A stretch of DNA of 64,000 nt from Gambelia wislizenii (lineage: Eukaryota; Chordata; Lepidosauria; Squamata; Crotaphytidae), in assembly GCA_030847615.1 (NCBI GenBank), contig JAUMIR010000005.1, positions 244,876,645 to 244,940,644 on the forward strand, written 5' to 3'. The notes under the pieces were generated by a model. The model was given only the letters and a program-made list of their open reading frames with translations. It did no database searches and had not been told where the DNA came from. Shown piece after piece: positions 33,809 through 44,479 of this stretch. Position numbers and translations under genes: made by a program. The number at the start of each line of letters is the position of its first letter. Within the stretch, counting starts at the first letter, position 1.

Positions 33809-34600
33809 ATGGGTCCCATTGACACAAAGAAGAAGATCAAGCAGCCCTGCACTGACAAACAGGCAGTGGAGGCTGAGCAAGCTTCCGTCGTGCCGTTGGA
33901 CACAGTCCCACAGGCACAAGGGGGAACGGAAACGCTTGGCGCACCCACATCGCTGGCCATAGCCCAGCAGACGGTCGTGGCACAAGGGGACTCTAACCCC
34001 ACTACAACCGCTCCCCCGCCGCTGGATCAACCACAGCAAGTGAGGTAGAATGCGACAAACAAGCAGCCGCTGGGACTTCCAACTCCCTGGACCAGCCCCA
34101 GATGGGACCAGATGTGGAAGAAGCCCTTCAGAGATGCAGGGAAGTAACCAGGGCCCTTTGCTGGTCGGGGGGGCGTGGGGGCTGAGTTGGCCTGAGGGAC
34201 TTGGAGCTCAGGATTCAACTCCCTATCCTTCTCCCCCCGGAGAGGTTTTTCCTGCCACAGGGGGCCACAGAGGACGCCAGCAGTGCGTACGGCTGGGGGG
34301 AGGCTTTAGCGGCCATGCGGCAGTGCTCAATGGCAGCCGCCAGGACTGGGAGCAGGGCAGCCACGAGGAGCCATGGGGAGGGCCCTCAGCCCAAGCATGT
34401 AGGGCAGCCACCCAGCACGCGATTCACATTGCTGTGGAGGCCTACTCCCAGGCCCTAGAGGCTGTGGAGCATGAGCCCCAAAGGACGACCAAAGCGACCT
34501 CGAAAAGGGTCCATTTTCGGGAAGATTCGCAAGATGTCCTTCCTGGTCTATCATCCAGTTGCTCCTCCTTTCCCCCTCCCTCCAGATCCTGATCATCCGA
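33809..34600 (+). pseudogene. DIRS-B gag-like remnant
   Basis: An ATG at 33809 opens an 80-codon frame with MGPIDTKKKIKQP and a stop at 34046. Fragments of low-complexity P/Q/A/R-rich coding continue in shifting frames to about 34600. No zinc finger or LAP2-like domain is visible, so most of gag and the start of the RT region seem to have been deleted. Function is assigned by position only. Confidence 0.5.
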
Positions 34601-34628
34601 AGAGGGCCATAGGCCCCGGGCCTATGGC

Positions 34629-35180
34629 CTTCGGTTCTTCACAGTTCCGAAGAAGGGGGGAGACACCCGCTCAATCCGCAGTCTGAAGCATACCAACGAG
34701 AGCCTCATGTACAAGCAGTTCCAAATGGAGACCATAGCCTCCATTCGGGAGGCTCTACAGTCCAGAGACTTCCTGGTCTCCCTGGACCTTGCAGAGGCCT
34801 ACCTCCATATTTTTATCGAGGAAGGCAGCAGACATTTCCTCAGGTTCACGGTGGACCATCTTCATTTCCAATTCAGAGCCCTACCCTTCAGTCTCACTTT
34901 GGCCCCAAGTGTATTCACGAAGGTGCTGGTAGCGGTGGTGGCACGCCTCAGACAACAAGGCATTCGCCTTTACCCCTACCTGAACGACATTCTTCTGAGG
35001 GCTTCCTCCAGACAGAAAGCAAGAGAGGACATAGAGACCCAGACCATCATGCACCTGGGGACCATGATCAACACCAGGTCAGGGATGATATTCTTATCAA
35101 AGGATCGTCAGCAGGCAATCAGGAGAAAGGTCCTTCTCGTCCTCTTGAACTCCAGAGTTCCACTAATGCAGCTATTTCGC
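34629..35180 (+). pseudogene. DIRS-B reverse transcriptase
   Basis: The frame reads FFTVPKKGGDTR, then the YKQFQMETIASI segment, LVSLDLAEAYLHI (motif A), RALPFSLTLAPSVFT (motif B) and LYPYLNDILLRA (motif C). In motif C the first catalytic aspartate is asparagine (YLND for the expected YLDD), which would inactivate polymerisation. A frameshift near 35180-35230 leads into the RNase H frame. Confidence 0.85.
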
Positions 35181-35202
35181 CTCCTTCCCAGCGAGGGGAT
35201 GC

Positions 35203-35928
35203 ATGGTGTCAGCCATCATGATCGTTCTCTGGGCCAGATTTCACTCACGCCCTCTGCAGGCTTTCCTAAATCTATACCAACCACAGATTTTGCTCAGGAA
35301 ACCCATGCTGCTTCGTCTACCCCCGAATGTCATGTCGTCCATTCACTGGTGGACAAGGAGCAGGATCCTGGCACGGGGATCCCCTTGGACCTTTTCCCAT
35401 CAGATCATAGTAGTCTCCGATACCAATCTGTCGGGGTGGGGCGCACGCTGCCAAGGTAACTTAGTCCAAGGAAAGTGGAGCCCAGAGGAAAGGGTCCACA
35501 GCATAAACTGGCTGGAGTTCAGGGCAGCAAGCCTGGTGCTCATTCACTTCCAAGGGCTGCTAAAAGGAAAGCACGTCAGGATTATCACCGACAACACCAC
35601 AAGGTGCTCTTACATCGCCAAACAAGGAGGCATGAGGTCGAGGGCTCTACAGTCCGAGGCACACCTCCTGTTCAGCTGGGCGAAGGAGACGGTGGCCTCC
35701 ATCTCAGCCCAACACATCCAGGGTTCATCCAACCTGCAAGCGGATTTTCTCAGCAGAAACAAGATTCTTCCAGGCAAGTGGTCATTGAATCAGCAGGTCT
35801 TCAACCAGCTGATAGACAAGTTCGATCAAATGGAGGCGGCCATGTTCGCCTCTCCAAACAACACAAAGACTCAGAGATTCTTCACCAGGTTCTATCATCC
35901 CCAAGCAGAAGGGATGGATGCTCTATAG
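35203..35928 (+). pseudogene. DIRS-B RNase H domain
   Basis: An open frame of 241 codons with the four expected acidic positions in order: VVSDTNLSGWG (D), INWLEFRAA (E), IITDNTT (D) and LQADFLSR (D). The domain has few lesions, but it is separated from the RT by a frameshift and has no independent start. Confidence 0.82.
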
Positions 35929-36211
35929 ATCTCTTGGCCATAGGGCCTCCTGTATCTCTTCCCGCCTTTTCCTCTGATAGCCAAGGTACTCAGGAAGGTG
36001 AGAGAGGAGGGAGCTCAGGCAGTAATGATCGCACCCTATTGACCGAGAAAACCTTGGTTCTCAGACCTGATAGAGTTGGCTCAGGAACAACCCTAGCAGC
36101 TTCCCCAGAGTCCAGATCTATTATCCCAGGGACCACTGCTTCACCCGGACATCCCATGGTTAAACCTAGCCGCCTAGAAATTGGAACGCCAAGCGCTCAG
36201 GAAGTGCGGGT

Positions 36212-37468
36212 ATGACGAAGTCTACAACCAGGATATATGAGGCCACCTGGAAAGCCTTCTTAAAATGGTGTGTGTCAACAAAGATCAACCCTGAAGACAT
36301 ATCGGTAAAACATGCCCTAGCTTTCCTTCAAAAGGGCCTAGACCTCGGGCTTAGACCAAATACCCTGAAGAGGCAGGCAGCAGCCCTGTCTTCTGTGATC
36401 CCACTGCCAAGGGGTCAATCCTTGTCCTCCCATCTCCACGTAAGGAGATTCTTGCATGGAGCCTCATCCTTGGCACCTCCCACTAGGCACTGGTTCCCTT
36501 CTTAGAACCTGCTGCTAGTGGTGCATCAGCTGACAAAACACTCCTTTGAACCCCTTTGGAAAGTTTTCCTCAGGATTTTGTCCTTAAAGGTGGCCTTTCT
36601 GGTGGCGATCACTTCTGCCCGCAGAGTGTCTGAGCTCTCGGCCCTATCAGTGAGGGAACACCTCTGCGACTTCAGACTTTTTCGGATGGAAGAAAAGTAA
36701 CGCAAGCAGCGTCGCCAGGTTGCGACGCTGCTGTGCAAGAGGGCGCCAGTTTCGAATGACGCTCTTCCCAGTGGTCAATCGCGAGTAAAATATGACGCTG
36801 GGAAGGAAAAAGATCACGCTCAAATGTCGCAGCGGTACTGCAACAGTACCGCTGGGAAGAGCATCGTTCAAAACTGGCGCCCTCTTGCGCAGCAGCGTCG
36901 CAACCTGGCGACGCTGCTTGCGTTACTTTTCTTCCATCCGAAAAAGTCCTTTAATGAAGTTCAAGTCATTCTTAGAACAGACCCTTCTTTTCTCCCTAAA
37001 GTGATCTCTCCATTCCATCTTGCTCAGGACCTTGTCCTCCCATCCTTCTGCCCAAATCCTTCCCACCCCAAGGAAAGGGAGTGGCACAAATTGCATGTGT
37101 GAAGGGCCTTAAGAATCTATACAGAGAGAACCAGTTCTTTCAGGCGCTGCAGTTCCTTGTTCGTGTCCTTCAATCTGGCAACAATGGGCCTGAAGGCCTC
37201 TAGGCAAACTATTGCTAGCTGGATCAGAGCCTGCATACTGACAGCGTACGATTCAGCCAAGTTACCTCACCCTACCAACGTGTGGGCTCACTCAACGAGA
37301 TCTGCAGCTACCTCGGCGGTCTTCTCCAATGCGTCAATCCTGGAGGTCTGCTGGGCGGCTATGTGGTCTACACCATCAACGTTCATCAGACACTCCAAGA
37401 TAGACAAATTCAGGGCTTCTGATGCAGCCTTTGGCTACAGTGTCCTACAGGAAGTAATTCAAGACTAA
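36212..37468 (+). pseudogene. DIRS-B tyrosine recombinase, interrupted
   Basis: The same frame carries KSTTRIYEATWKAFLKWC (SAM-like N-terminus, 36212-36505), then LSLKVAFLVAITSARRVSEL (36580-36650), then the palindrome 36675-36948, then FLPKVISPFHLAQDL, and a C-terminal ACILTAYDSAKLPHPTNVWA followed by HSTRSAATSAVF. The ARRVSEL arginine and the HSTR segment fit the catalytic Arg and the His-x-x-Arg of tyrosine recombinases. Stops at 36503 and 37100, plus the insert, inactivate it. The enzyme would integrate the circular DIRS intermediate. Confidence 0.85.
36675..36948. mobile_element. Palindromic insert in the DIRS-B recombinase
   Basis: The inverted arms 36675-36771 and 36852-36948 (97 bp each) differ at about four positions, mostly C/T changes, and enclose an 80-bp spacer. 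The spacer includes a perfect 10-bp hairpin (AGCGGTACTG...CAGTACCGCT). The DIRS reading frame resumes on the right side. I could not define a target-site duplication, because the flanks are themselves part of the palindrome. Confidence 0.75.
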
Positions 37469-37509
37469 GTATCCGAGCAGTCTTCCCTCCCAGGTCTTGG
37501 AGGCTTAGG

Positions 37510-37626
37510 CATATCCCATCTGTAACGATTCTTGGATTCCTCTTCTCATTAGCCCAGAGAATGCCACGTTGGTACTTACCGTGAATGTGCATTCTGGGGT
37601 TGGTAGAGAAGAGGAATCCGCCCCGC
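37510..37626 (+). repeat. DIRS-B internal complementary region
   Basis: Contains inverse versions of terminal sequences from both ends: ATCTGTAACGATTCTTGGAT and TTGGTACTTACCGTGAATGT. In DIRS elements this region is complementary to the outer ends and templates completion of a circle. Confidence 0.75.
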
Positions 37627-37685
37627 CCAATCGACTGCCCGTGAACCTTTTTTCCTCCTTGTATGGGGCTATGCTAGTCAGAGAA

Positions 37686-37861
37686 CTGGCTATGTGAGCG
37701 CTGGTAGGGGGGTGGAGCCAAGCCCTCACGTGACTAAGTTTGAAAGTTTTAAATTTGTTCTTCCTGCCTCTTCTCTGGGTGGTAGAGGAGATAACCATCT
37801 GTAACGATTCTCGGATTCCTCCTCTCTACCACCCCCAGAATGCACATTCATGGTAAGTACC
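37686..37861 (+). repeat. DIRS-B right inverted terminal repeat
   Basis: Inverse of 33428-33590 with shared blocks such as GTGGAGCCAAGCCCTCACGT. It ends with TTCATGGTAAGTACC. Confidence 0.85.
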
Positions 37862-37879
37862 AATTTGGCAATCTTCTAC

Positions 37880-38235
37880 ATCTAGACAGGCAAGCATTTT
37901 TGCCCTTGGGAGATTCTAACTTTAAACCCCTGTTGCAAGCAGTAGTGCCCCATTTAATTCCCTTCTGACCATCACAAGAGCAGCAGCTGTAGGTCCTTTT
38001 CTGTGGTGTATCACTGCCATGATTTCTATGATGGATGTATTCGTCACAAAGGCCAAACCTCTCATTGTGTTAAAAATCTTCTTTGTCTTCAGCCTGACTT
38101 CTGTGGTGGCATAGCAGTTATTTATAAGAATTTCCCCAATTATAACAAATCAGTTAATTTGATTTGGTCTCTGTTGAAGTTGCACATTGTAGATTGCTAT
38201 CTGTATGATCTAGAGCTTGTAGTTCACTAGGAAGT
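37880..38235 (+). mobile_element. L2-like LINE endonuclease fragment (tentative)
   Basis: A + strand frame (38003-38230) reads CGGIAVIYKNF, which resembles the GGGVAVIYR segment of L2-clade endonucleases, followed by DLELVV. No other part of the endonuclease is recognisable. It is old and short. Confidence 0.45.
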
Positions 38236-38479
38236 CAAGTGGAATTTCCCCATATGTCGATGTTGTCTGCCTCCTTAGAGTCAGGTAACAAGGAATAATG
38301 CTCTGTGTCATCAGCAATACTGATGGTATATGTGTGTTAATCTAAACCTCTTGATAACCTCAACCAGCAGTTTTACATAACTGTTAAATAACATGGGGAA
38401 CTCTACCAGACCAGTAGCCATGTTGGTGTAGTCTACTGTCACCGTCTTGTGGACATGACCTGACAAGAAGAGGTTATAA

Positions 38480-38965
38480 ACGTTCATTTTCATGTGTTGA
38501 GTTTTGATTTTGGTGTTTTTCAGGACTGTTAGCCAAACTTGGTTTACTTTAAGGATTTCTTCTTTCCTGTTGAAGTTGTCCAGGTGTTTGTGGATTTCAA
38601 TAGCTTCCCTATGCATTCTGACCTGATAGTTGTTAGCCTGGTCCAGAATTTCGGAGTTTTCAAATAGCATTTTTTGCCCAGGTTGGTTTATAATATGTTC
38701 TTCACCCAGGGACAGGGGCATCCCAGCATACAATTGACCATGAGCTAAATAGACACTAATCCCCCTTCCGTATCCTCCCACCTTAAGAACTGAACATCCA
38801 ACGACTGAATACACAAATTTACATGCTAATCCTCTTCAACAGGGACTCACAGTATATAAACCCCACACACCCACACACCACCATTCTCTGAAGATGCCAG
38901 CCACAGATGCAGGCAAAACGTCAGGAATAAACTCTTTTAGAACAAAACCTCACAGCCTGGGAAAA
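38480..38965. mobile_element. Penelope-like element with internal inversion
   Basis: The 38480-38700 part on the minus strand encodes the GIY-YIG endonuclease tail (EHIINQPGQ...HLDNFNRKEE). Directly after, 38701-38965 on the + strand matches the Penelope tail 7672-7941. So the endonuclease piece and the tail are in opposite orientations, joined near CACCCAGG. In the 7.3-7.96 kb copy they are co-linear. The inversion looks like an insertion-time event (twin-priming-like), not later decay. Confidence 0.85.
38885..38928 (+). ncRNA. Hammerhead-like motif, second Penelope tail
   Basis: The same layout as 7857-7901 (CTGAAGA...GGC...AAAAC GTC), but the GAAA core reads AAAA, a G to A change that should abolish cleavage. 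Stem II has GCC/GGC. Confidence 0.45.
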
Positions 38966-39333
38966 AAAACACAAAAAACCTATGAATGCCAGCCATGAAA
39001 GCCTTCGACTTCACACAGTCCAGAAGGACTTCTGTCATGGTTGATGATATTAAAAGCCAAGATGTCCATGAGAACTAATAACAAAATGCAGATATGTCAC
39101 TGTAACTAAAAAAAAGCTGTGTTGTACCATATGTGTCTTATAAAAGGGATTCATGCCTTACCTATGTATTTCTCTATTGAAAAATTCCTAAGCAAATATA
39201 GCAACAACAGATGAGGGCAGATAGATCATCAAGTATTTTAAAACTGTTTTTATTTAAATACAGTAATTCTGGTACTGATACTTTTGAAATAACTGTTTTA
39301 TACTTTAAAACTTGTGGCCCCTTTCAGCTCTAA

Positions 39334-39664
39334 GGAGATTTTCAGACACGTAAAAATCGTCCCTTGCCGCGCGAGCAGCCTCCCGAAACTGCTGCGCGGC
39401 AAGGGTCTTTTTCGGACCGCGCTGTGCCTGTTGCGAAGCCGTCCGTGTCACTTCCGTGAAGCTTGGGACGGCTCCGCGTCATATTTCAAGCACGGAGGCT
39501 GCCCGTGATTGAAATATGACGCGGAGCCGTCCCAAGCTTCACGGAAGTGACACGGACGGCTTCGCAACAGGCACAGCGCGGTCCGAAAAAGACCCTTGCC
39601 GCGCAGCAGTTTCGGGAGGCTGCTCGCGCGGCAAGGGACGATTTTTACGTGTCTGAAAATCTCC
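39334..39664. mobile_element. Perfect-palindrome MITE (PIF/Harbinger-like)
   Basis: The arms 39334-39489 and 39509-39664 (156 bp each) are exact reverse complements around a 19-nt spacer. TAA flanks both sides (39331-39333 and 39665-39667), and the termini are GGAGATTTTC...GAAAATCTCC. TAA duplications with GG/CC termini fit PIF/Harbinger-type MITEs. Each arm also contains a smaller hairpin (CCCTTGCCGCGC...GCGCGGCAAGGG). CpG sites are undecayed, so the insertion is recent. No transposase is encoded. Confidence 0.88.
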
Positions 39665-39667
39665 TAA

Positions 39668-40437
39668 GATTCTATGATTCTACACATGTATATATCATTA
39701 TGAGAAATATTGAGGCAACATCCTACCCCAAACTCGAGAAACATAAAATAGTTTGTTCAGTTATTCTCTGATCCTTGATGACAGTGATATTTTAAGGTCA
39801 GCTAGACAGCTGAAGTAGTACCACAAATCTTTGGCAAAAGGAGAAGATGTAGGGATGAAGGAGCTAATAGAAAAAGTCTGGAAGCCTTGGCTGATTTATT
39901 AGCAACTGGAGATTCTGAGTGGGATCAGGAAAGTCAAAAGTTTATAAAATCCCCACAGTGTCATAAAAGGCAGAAGACCTCCAATGGGAAGGGCAAATCA
40001 GGTTTGATTATTGGTAGGGGAAGAAGGAACAAAAATTATATCAGAATTTTGCTCTACTTTAACCATCTGGAAATAATGATGAGAAAGATGAACCAGATGG
40101 CCTAAATGGAGCTGACCTGAATCCAGTTTTCCTCAGGTCTCCCAGTCAAACACCACTCACTGAAACTTAAGCTGTGCTCCCCTTGGGATAGAGATCAGAC
40201 AATATGGATTTTAAAAAACCCTTCAGAGTAGGTATTGCATAGAGCATAGTCTCCCAGGTTTACCTAATGCATACATGTTTGTTTTCTTAGAGAACTTGGC
40301 AGAAATATAGCATTCTGGCTACAGAAATGAAAGTAAAGGTGAGGGATTCTATGTAAGACATGAGGGTGTTGTTTGGTGGCAAACACATCTGATACCCTAC
40401 AAGAGCAGATAGTTAAACTGCAGGCTGATCCCAAGAT
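39668..40437. other. Intron, no recognised feature
   Basis: AT-rich sequence. A + strand open frame at 39887-40105 is lysine-rich but not recognised. Confidence 0.5.
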
Positions 40438-40484
40438 TCTCTCTCTCTCTGACTTTCCTTCACAAACGAAGATTCAGGAAGGAC

Positions 40485-41088
40485 TCATTCCACGCTTTTT
40501 GCAAAAGTGCTGATGACTAACAAGGCCAATCCGAGATAAACAAGTCCGGTTGCAGAAAGCACAGCAGAAGGTCTCCTTGGGTGATGTTTCCAGGTTGTGA
40601 TTCTTTCTGCATTGTCTTTTCTCTTCAAGATTTGTTCGGCGTGAGTTCTCAAATAAGGCTGCAGCATTGTGGATAGTGAGTCTCCATGCCTCCCGATGTG
40701 AGGCCAGGGTGGACCATTGTTGGTGATCAATTTGGCCAAGCCTAAGATGTTGTTTCAGACAGTCCTTGTATTGCTTTTTTGGAGCACCCCTCTTACGCTG
40801 ACCTGTGGCAAGTTAACCGTAGGGTACTATTTTTGGGAGGCGATGGTCCTCCATCTTAGAAACGTGCCCTGCCCAGTGCAGCTGTGTTCTCAATATCACG
40901 GCCTCAATGCTGGTGATCATTGCTTGCTCAAGGACAGCAACATTCATCACATAGTCAGTCCAGTGTATATTTAGGATTGTGCATATACTGCGCTGATGAA
41001 AGCATTCGAGAAATTGTAAGTAGTGGCGATAGGTGACCCATGCTTCAGACCCATAAAAGAGAATAGACAGTACAACGGTTCTATACAC
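40485..41088 (-). pseudogene. LINE C-terminal region with zinc-finger-like end
   Basis: 41088-40813 reads VLSILFYGSEAWVTY, then CFHQRSICTILNIHW and LRTQLHWAGHVSKMEDHRL. After several frameshifts the end reads CAFCNRTC, then LSRIGLVSHQ, with a stop near 40486. The histidine is retained here but not in the 8.8 kb copy. The finger may bind RNA or DNA in the RNP; that is inference. Confidence 0.7.
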
Positions 41089-41103
41089 ACTGATTTTTGT
41101 GCT

Positions 41104-42249
41104 TCACCTCAGGTGTTTGTTACTCCAGACTCTTTTGTAAAGTCTTCCAAATGTGCTATATGCCTTTGCTAATCTATGATCGATCTCTTTGTCAATCTTG
41201 GCATCTGAGGAGATTATGCTTCCCAGGTAGGTGAACTGCTGGATGGACTTGAGCACAGATTTGCCAATGGCAATGTAGGGATGGTGGTTTTTGCCCTTTG
41301 GTGCAGACTGGTAAAGAACTTCCATTTTCTTCAGGTTGACTTCCAGCCCAAACAGCTCTGCAGCTGTTGCGAAGCAGGATGTTAGGCACTGCAGAGCTGC
41401 TTCTGTGTGGGCAACAAGGGCAGCAGCATCAGCGAAGAGCAGCTCATGGACTAGATAGTTTAGAGTCTTAGTGCAAGCCCTCAGACGGCTTAGGTTAAAC
41501 AACCTACCATCAGTACGGTAACCTATATAGATGCCGTCTTCTTCAAGCTCTGCTGTAGCCCTTTGGCGCATCATGCTGAAGAAGACTGTAAATAAAGTTG
41601 GAGCAAGAACACAACCTTGCTTCACTCCATTAGTTATTAGAAAGGGCTCTGAAAGAGCATTGCCATATCTGACTTGACCGCACTGGCCCTCGTGTAGCAA
41701 GATAATCGTTTTAAGGAATTTGGGGGGACATCCTAGTCTTTCCAGGATCTGCCACAGACCTTTTCTACTCACAGTGTCGATGGCTTTGGTGAGGTCAACA
41801 AATGTTACATAGAGTCCCTTGTTCTGTTCTCTACATTTCTCTTGCAGTTGTCTAAGGGCAAATACCATATCTGTAGTACTCCTATTGTCTCTGAAGCCTC
41901 ATTGACTTTCAGGAAGAAGTTCTTCTGCAATAGCAGGAACTAATCTGTTCAGGAGTATCCTTGCAAGGATTTTCCCAGCAATAGAGAGCAGTGTTATACC
42001 TCGATAGTTTGAACGATCAGATTTTGCTCCTTTTTTCTTGCACAGGGTGATGATGACTGCATCTCGGAGATCTGATGGCAGTTCCCCTTTTTTCCAGCAA
42101 TTCACAAGGAGTTTGTTGAATTTATCGTGGAGTGCATGACCTCCGTGTTTCCAAACTTCAGGTGGGGTTCCATCAATCCCAGCTGCCTTGCCGTTTTTCA
42201 TCTGCTTTATGGCCTTAAGGGTCTCTTCCAAAGTGGGAGCTATGTCCAA
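41104..42249 (-). pseudogene. LINE reverse transcriptase domain
   Basis: The frame carries AAGIDGTPPEVW and NYRGITLLSIAGK (42249-41899), then VTFVDLTKAIDTVSR (motif A), GVKQGCVLAPTLF (motif B) and LLFADAAALVAHT (motif C). The usual FADD is FADA, so the second catalytic aspartate is lost. A stop after 41899 interrupts the domain. The order and spacing are otherwise typical of LINE RT. Confidence 0.85.
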
Positions 42250-42743
42250 TTCATTTTTCGTCGTTTTTTTGTATCACATGTTGGATAGCTGAGCCTTGGA
42301 CTACTCGGTTGGCACTAAAGAGACTTTGAAAATGTTCAGCCCATCGATTCAGGATGGAGGCTTTATCAATTATTAATGTTTGACAATTTGTACTGTATAA
42401 GGAGCTTTGGAACTGATTAGTAGGTCCAAACACTGCTTTAAGAACTTCACAAAATCCTCTAAGATCACCCAGATCTGCACAGCGTTGTGTCTTTTCTGCT
42501 ATATTGATCCACCACTTGTTCTGCATGTCTCAGAGTTTTTGTTGAAGTTTACTGCATGTCAGATGGAAAGCTGCTTTTCTTACATGGCAAGTTCGCTGGG
42601 ATGAGGTATGCCTGGTGAGCAGTTCTCTTCTTTGCCAAAAGCTTCTGGATCTCTTGGTTGTTTTCATCAAACCAGTCTTGATTTTTCTTGTGTGAGATCC
42701 CGAGGGATTCATCCGCAGATGGGAGGATGCTGTTTTTGATATG

Positions 42744-43688
42744 TTACCAAAGCACTGTAGGAGAAGGATCTGTAGGATGGTCTTCAAGTTTTGTTTGCAG
42801 ATTTGTCTGGAAGTTGTCTCTCATGGTAACTTGTTGAAGATAGTTGACTTGGAGTCTCCTCTTTAAGATGCCACCTCTCTTAGGTTTGAACTTAGGGTGA
42901 AGATTTAGTTTACAACTTATGAGCTGATGATCTGTTTGGCATTCTGCACTGGGCATCACTCGAGTATGACGGACGTCACAAATGTTTCTCTGGCGGACTA
43001 GAACATAGTCAATGAGGTGCCAATGTTTGGATTGGGGATACATCCAGGTTGTCTTCAAGCTATCTTTCTGCTGAAAGATAGTGTTTGTAATAGTCAGCTG
43101 TTGTTCTGCACAGAACTCTAGTAAGAGGCGTCCGTTATCATTGCAATTTCCAACACCATGCTTGCCTAAAAGACCTTTCAAGGCTTCGGAGCTCTTTCCT
43201 ACTCTGGCATTGAAATCACCAAGGATAATAATTTTATCTTCTACAGGGTCTTTTTGTATGAGGTGGCATAGGTCTGTGTAGAATTTGTCTGTCTCTACAG
43301 GGTTGGTTTTCATAGTTGGGGTATATATACTGAAGAGAACAACATGTGGGAGGCGTAAGGAAATAATGCGATCAGAGTGTCCTGTTAGCAAGCTTTCGAG
43401 TTTGGAGGCAATGGAGTTTTTAATCATAAAGCCTACTCCTGAAAGATGTTTTTCGGTTTTGGGTTTGCCAGACCAGTAAAGTGTGTAGCCGGTGCCGTAT
43501 TCTTTAAGGCTGCCTTCCTCGTGGAGATGAACTTCACTAAGAGCAGTGATATCAATATTAAGTCGTGAAAGTTCATGGGCTATTAGAGCAGAATGACACT
43601 CAGGCCTATCTGCAGAGTCTCGCATAGATCTGATGTTCCAGCATGCAAGTGTCAGTTTATTTACACCTTTGGAGGCTGGTGTGTGCAT
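42744..43688 (-). pseudogene. LINE AP-endonuclease domain
   Basis: An open frame of 314 codons starting with MHTPASKGVNK. Motifs: LACWNIRSM (Asn), TALSEVHLHEEG (Glu), IILGDFNARVG (Asp/Asn), HLIDYVLVRQ and AECQTDHQLIS (final Asp-His). These fit the APE/exonuclease III fold of LINE endonucleases, so catalytic residues look intact here. It is separated from the RT by stops and frameshifts downstream. Confidence 0.85.
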
Positions 43689-44479
43689 TTGTTTCTTTGC
43701 CTTGGTTTGACCTCATCAGAAGATGCCCGTTGGCTGCAGCTAGCCAACCAAGTAGATGGGGATGAGCTTTCGTTAGGCCACCTTTTCTAGGCCCCTCTCC
43801 ATATGGAGCAAGCAGTCCTCTCCTTAAAAAAGGCTGCTTGGTCGTTCAGGATGCTGCCGAACAAGACTGTCATCTCCTGGGTCAGGATCAAGTGACCAGA
43901 GTCCCGAACCACCTGCATGCAGGGTTGGGTCTGCAGCTTCCAGTGCATCTTTACACCTGCCATTTTGTCCCTCACCTATCGCTACAGGGCTTTTTCGGAG
44001 TTCAATTTGTCCGTCGAGCCTGTGCAATGGATTTTTCTGGTGGAGCGCAGCGTGCACAAAACTGGCCTCACCCTTTAAACCAAAGGTTCATCTGCTGTGG
44101 CCTTGCAAGCATGGACGGTAGCAGCAAGGTCCTTGGGTCGTAGGTTTGATTAGAGTTTCCTTCTCTTAGATGGTTGACCTTACAGGGTTGGACGAGCACC
44201 ATCTGCCCAGGTTTGGGATTAGAGTTTTCCTTCTCCTAGGAAGTTGCCATAAGGCTAGAGAGCCCATCCTGCCCTTTGACGGTCTTTGTCAGACCCTTCA
44301 GTTTTAACCTGTCTGGCATGGGAGACCCTACCGGTGGCTATTATGCCACCGCCAGCATAGCTCAAAACATCATTAGGGTACACAAGCCTCTCTCCCACGA
44401 CAAGGGGGCATCAATCGGAGGTCCCAAGATTAAAACAACAACATATATGTAGTGTTTTAGAGAGGTCAAAGTGTCTTTA

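Larger units (their letters stand above)
33428..37861 (+). mobile_element. DIRS retrotransposon copy B, both ends present
   Basis: Left inverted repeat 33428-33590, gag-like frame from 33809, RT 34629-35180, RNase H 35203-35928, tyrosine recombinase 36212-37468, internal complementary region 37510-37626, right inverted repeat 37686-37861. This is the DIRS order. The family differs from copies A and C. The coding parts are broken by frameshifts and CpG-type stops, and a 274-bp palindrome interrupts the recombinase. Confidence 0.87.
40438..44407 (-). mobile_element. Endonuclease-type LINE, near full length
   Basis: About 4 kb on the minus strand. The leader is at 44407-43700, then AP-endonuclease (43688-42744), RT (42249-41104), C-terminal region (41088-40813), a zinc-finger-like end near 40560-40485, then a 3' end and a (TC)n tail at 40438-40451. 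The 5' leader recurs at 256-708, and the 3' end at 8672-8912 and 63850-64000. The clade is RTE/L2-like in ORF organisation; I cannot place it firmly. Several stops and frameshifts inactivate it. Confidence 0.85.

Noticed and set aside
34050..34592. 180-codon frame upstream of DIRS-B RT
   Set aside because: Composition is Gly/Ser/Pro-rich without motif. It overlaps other frames and lies in the decayed gag region.
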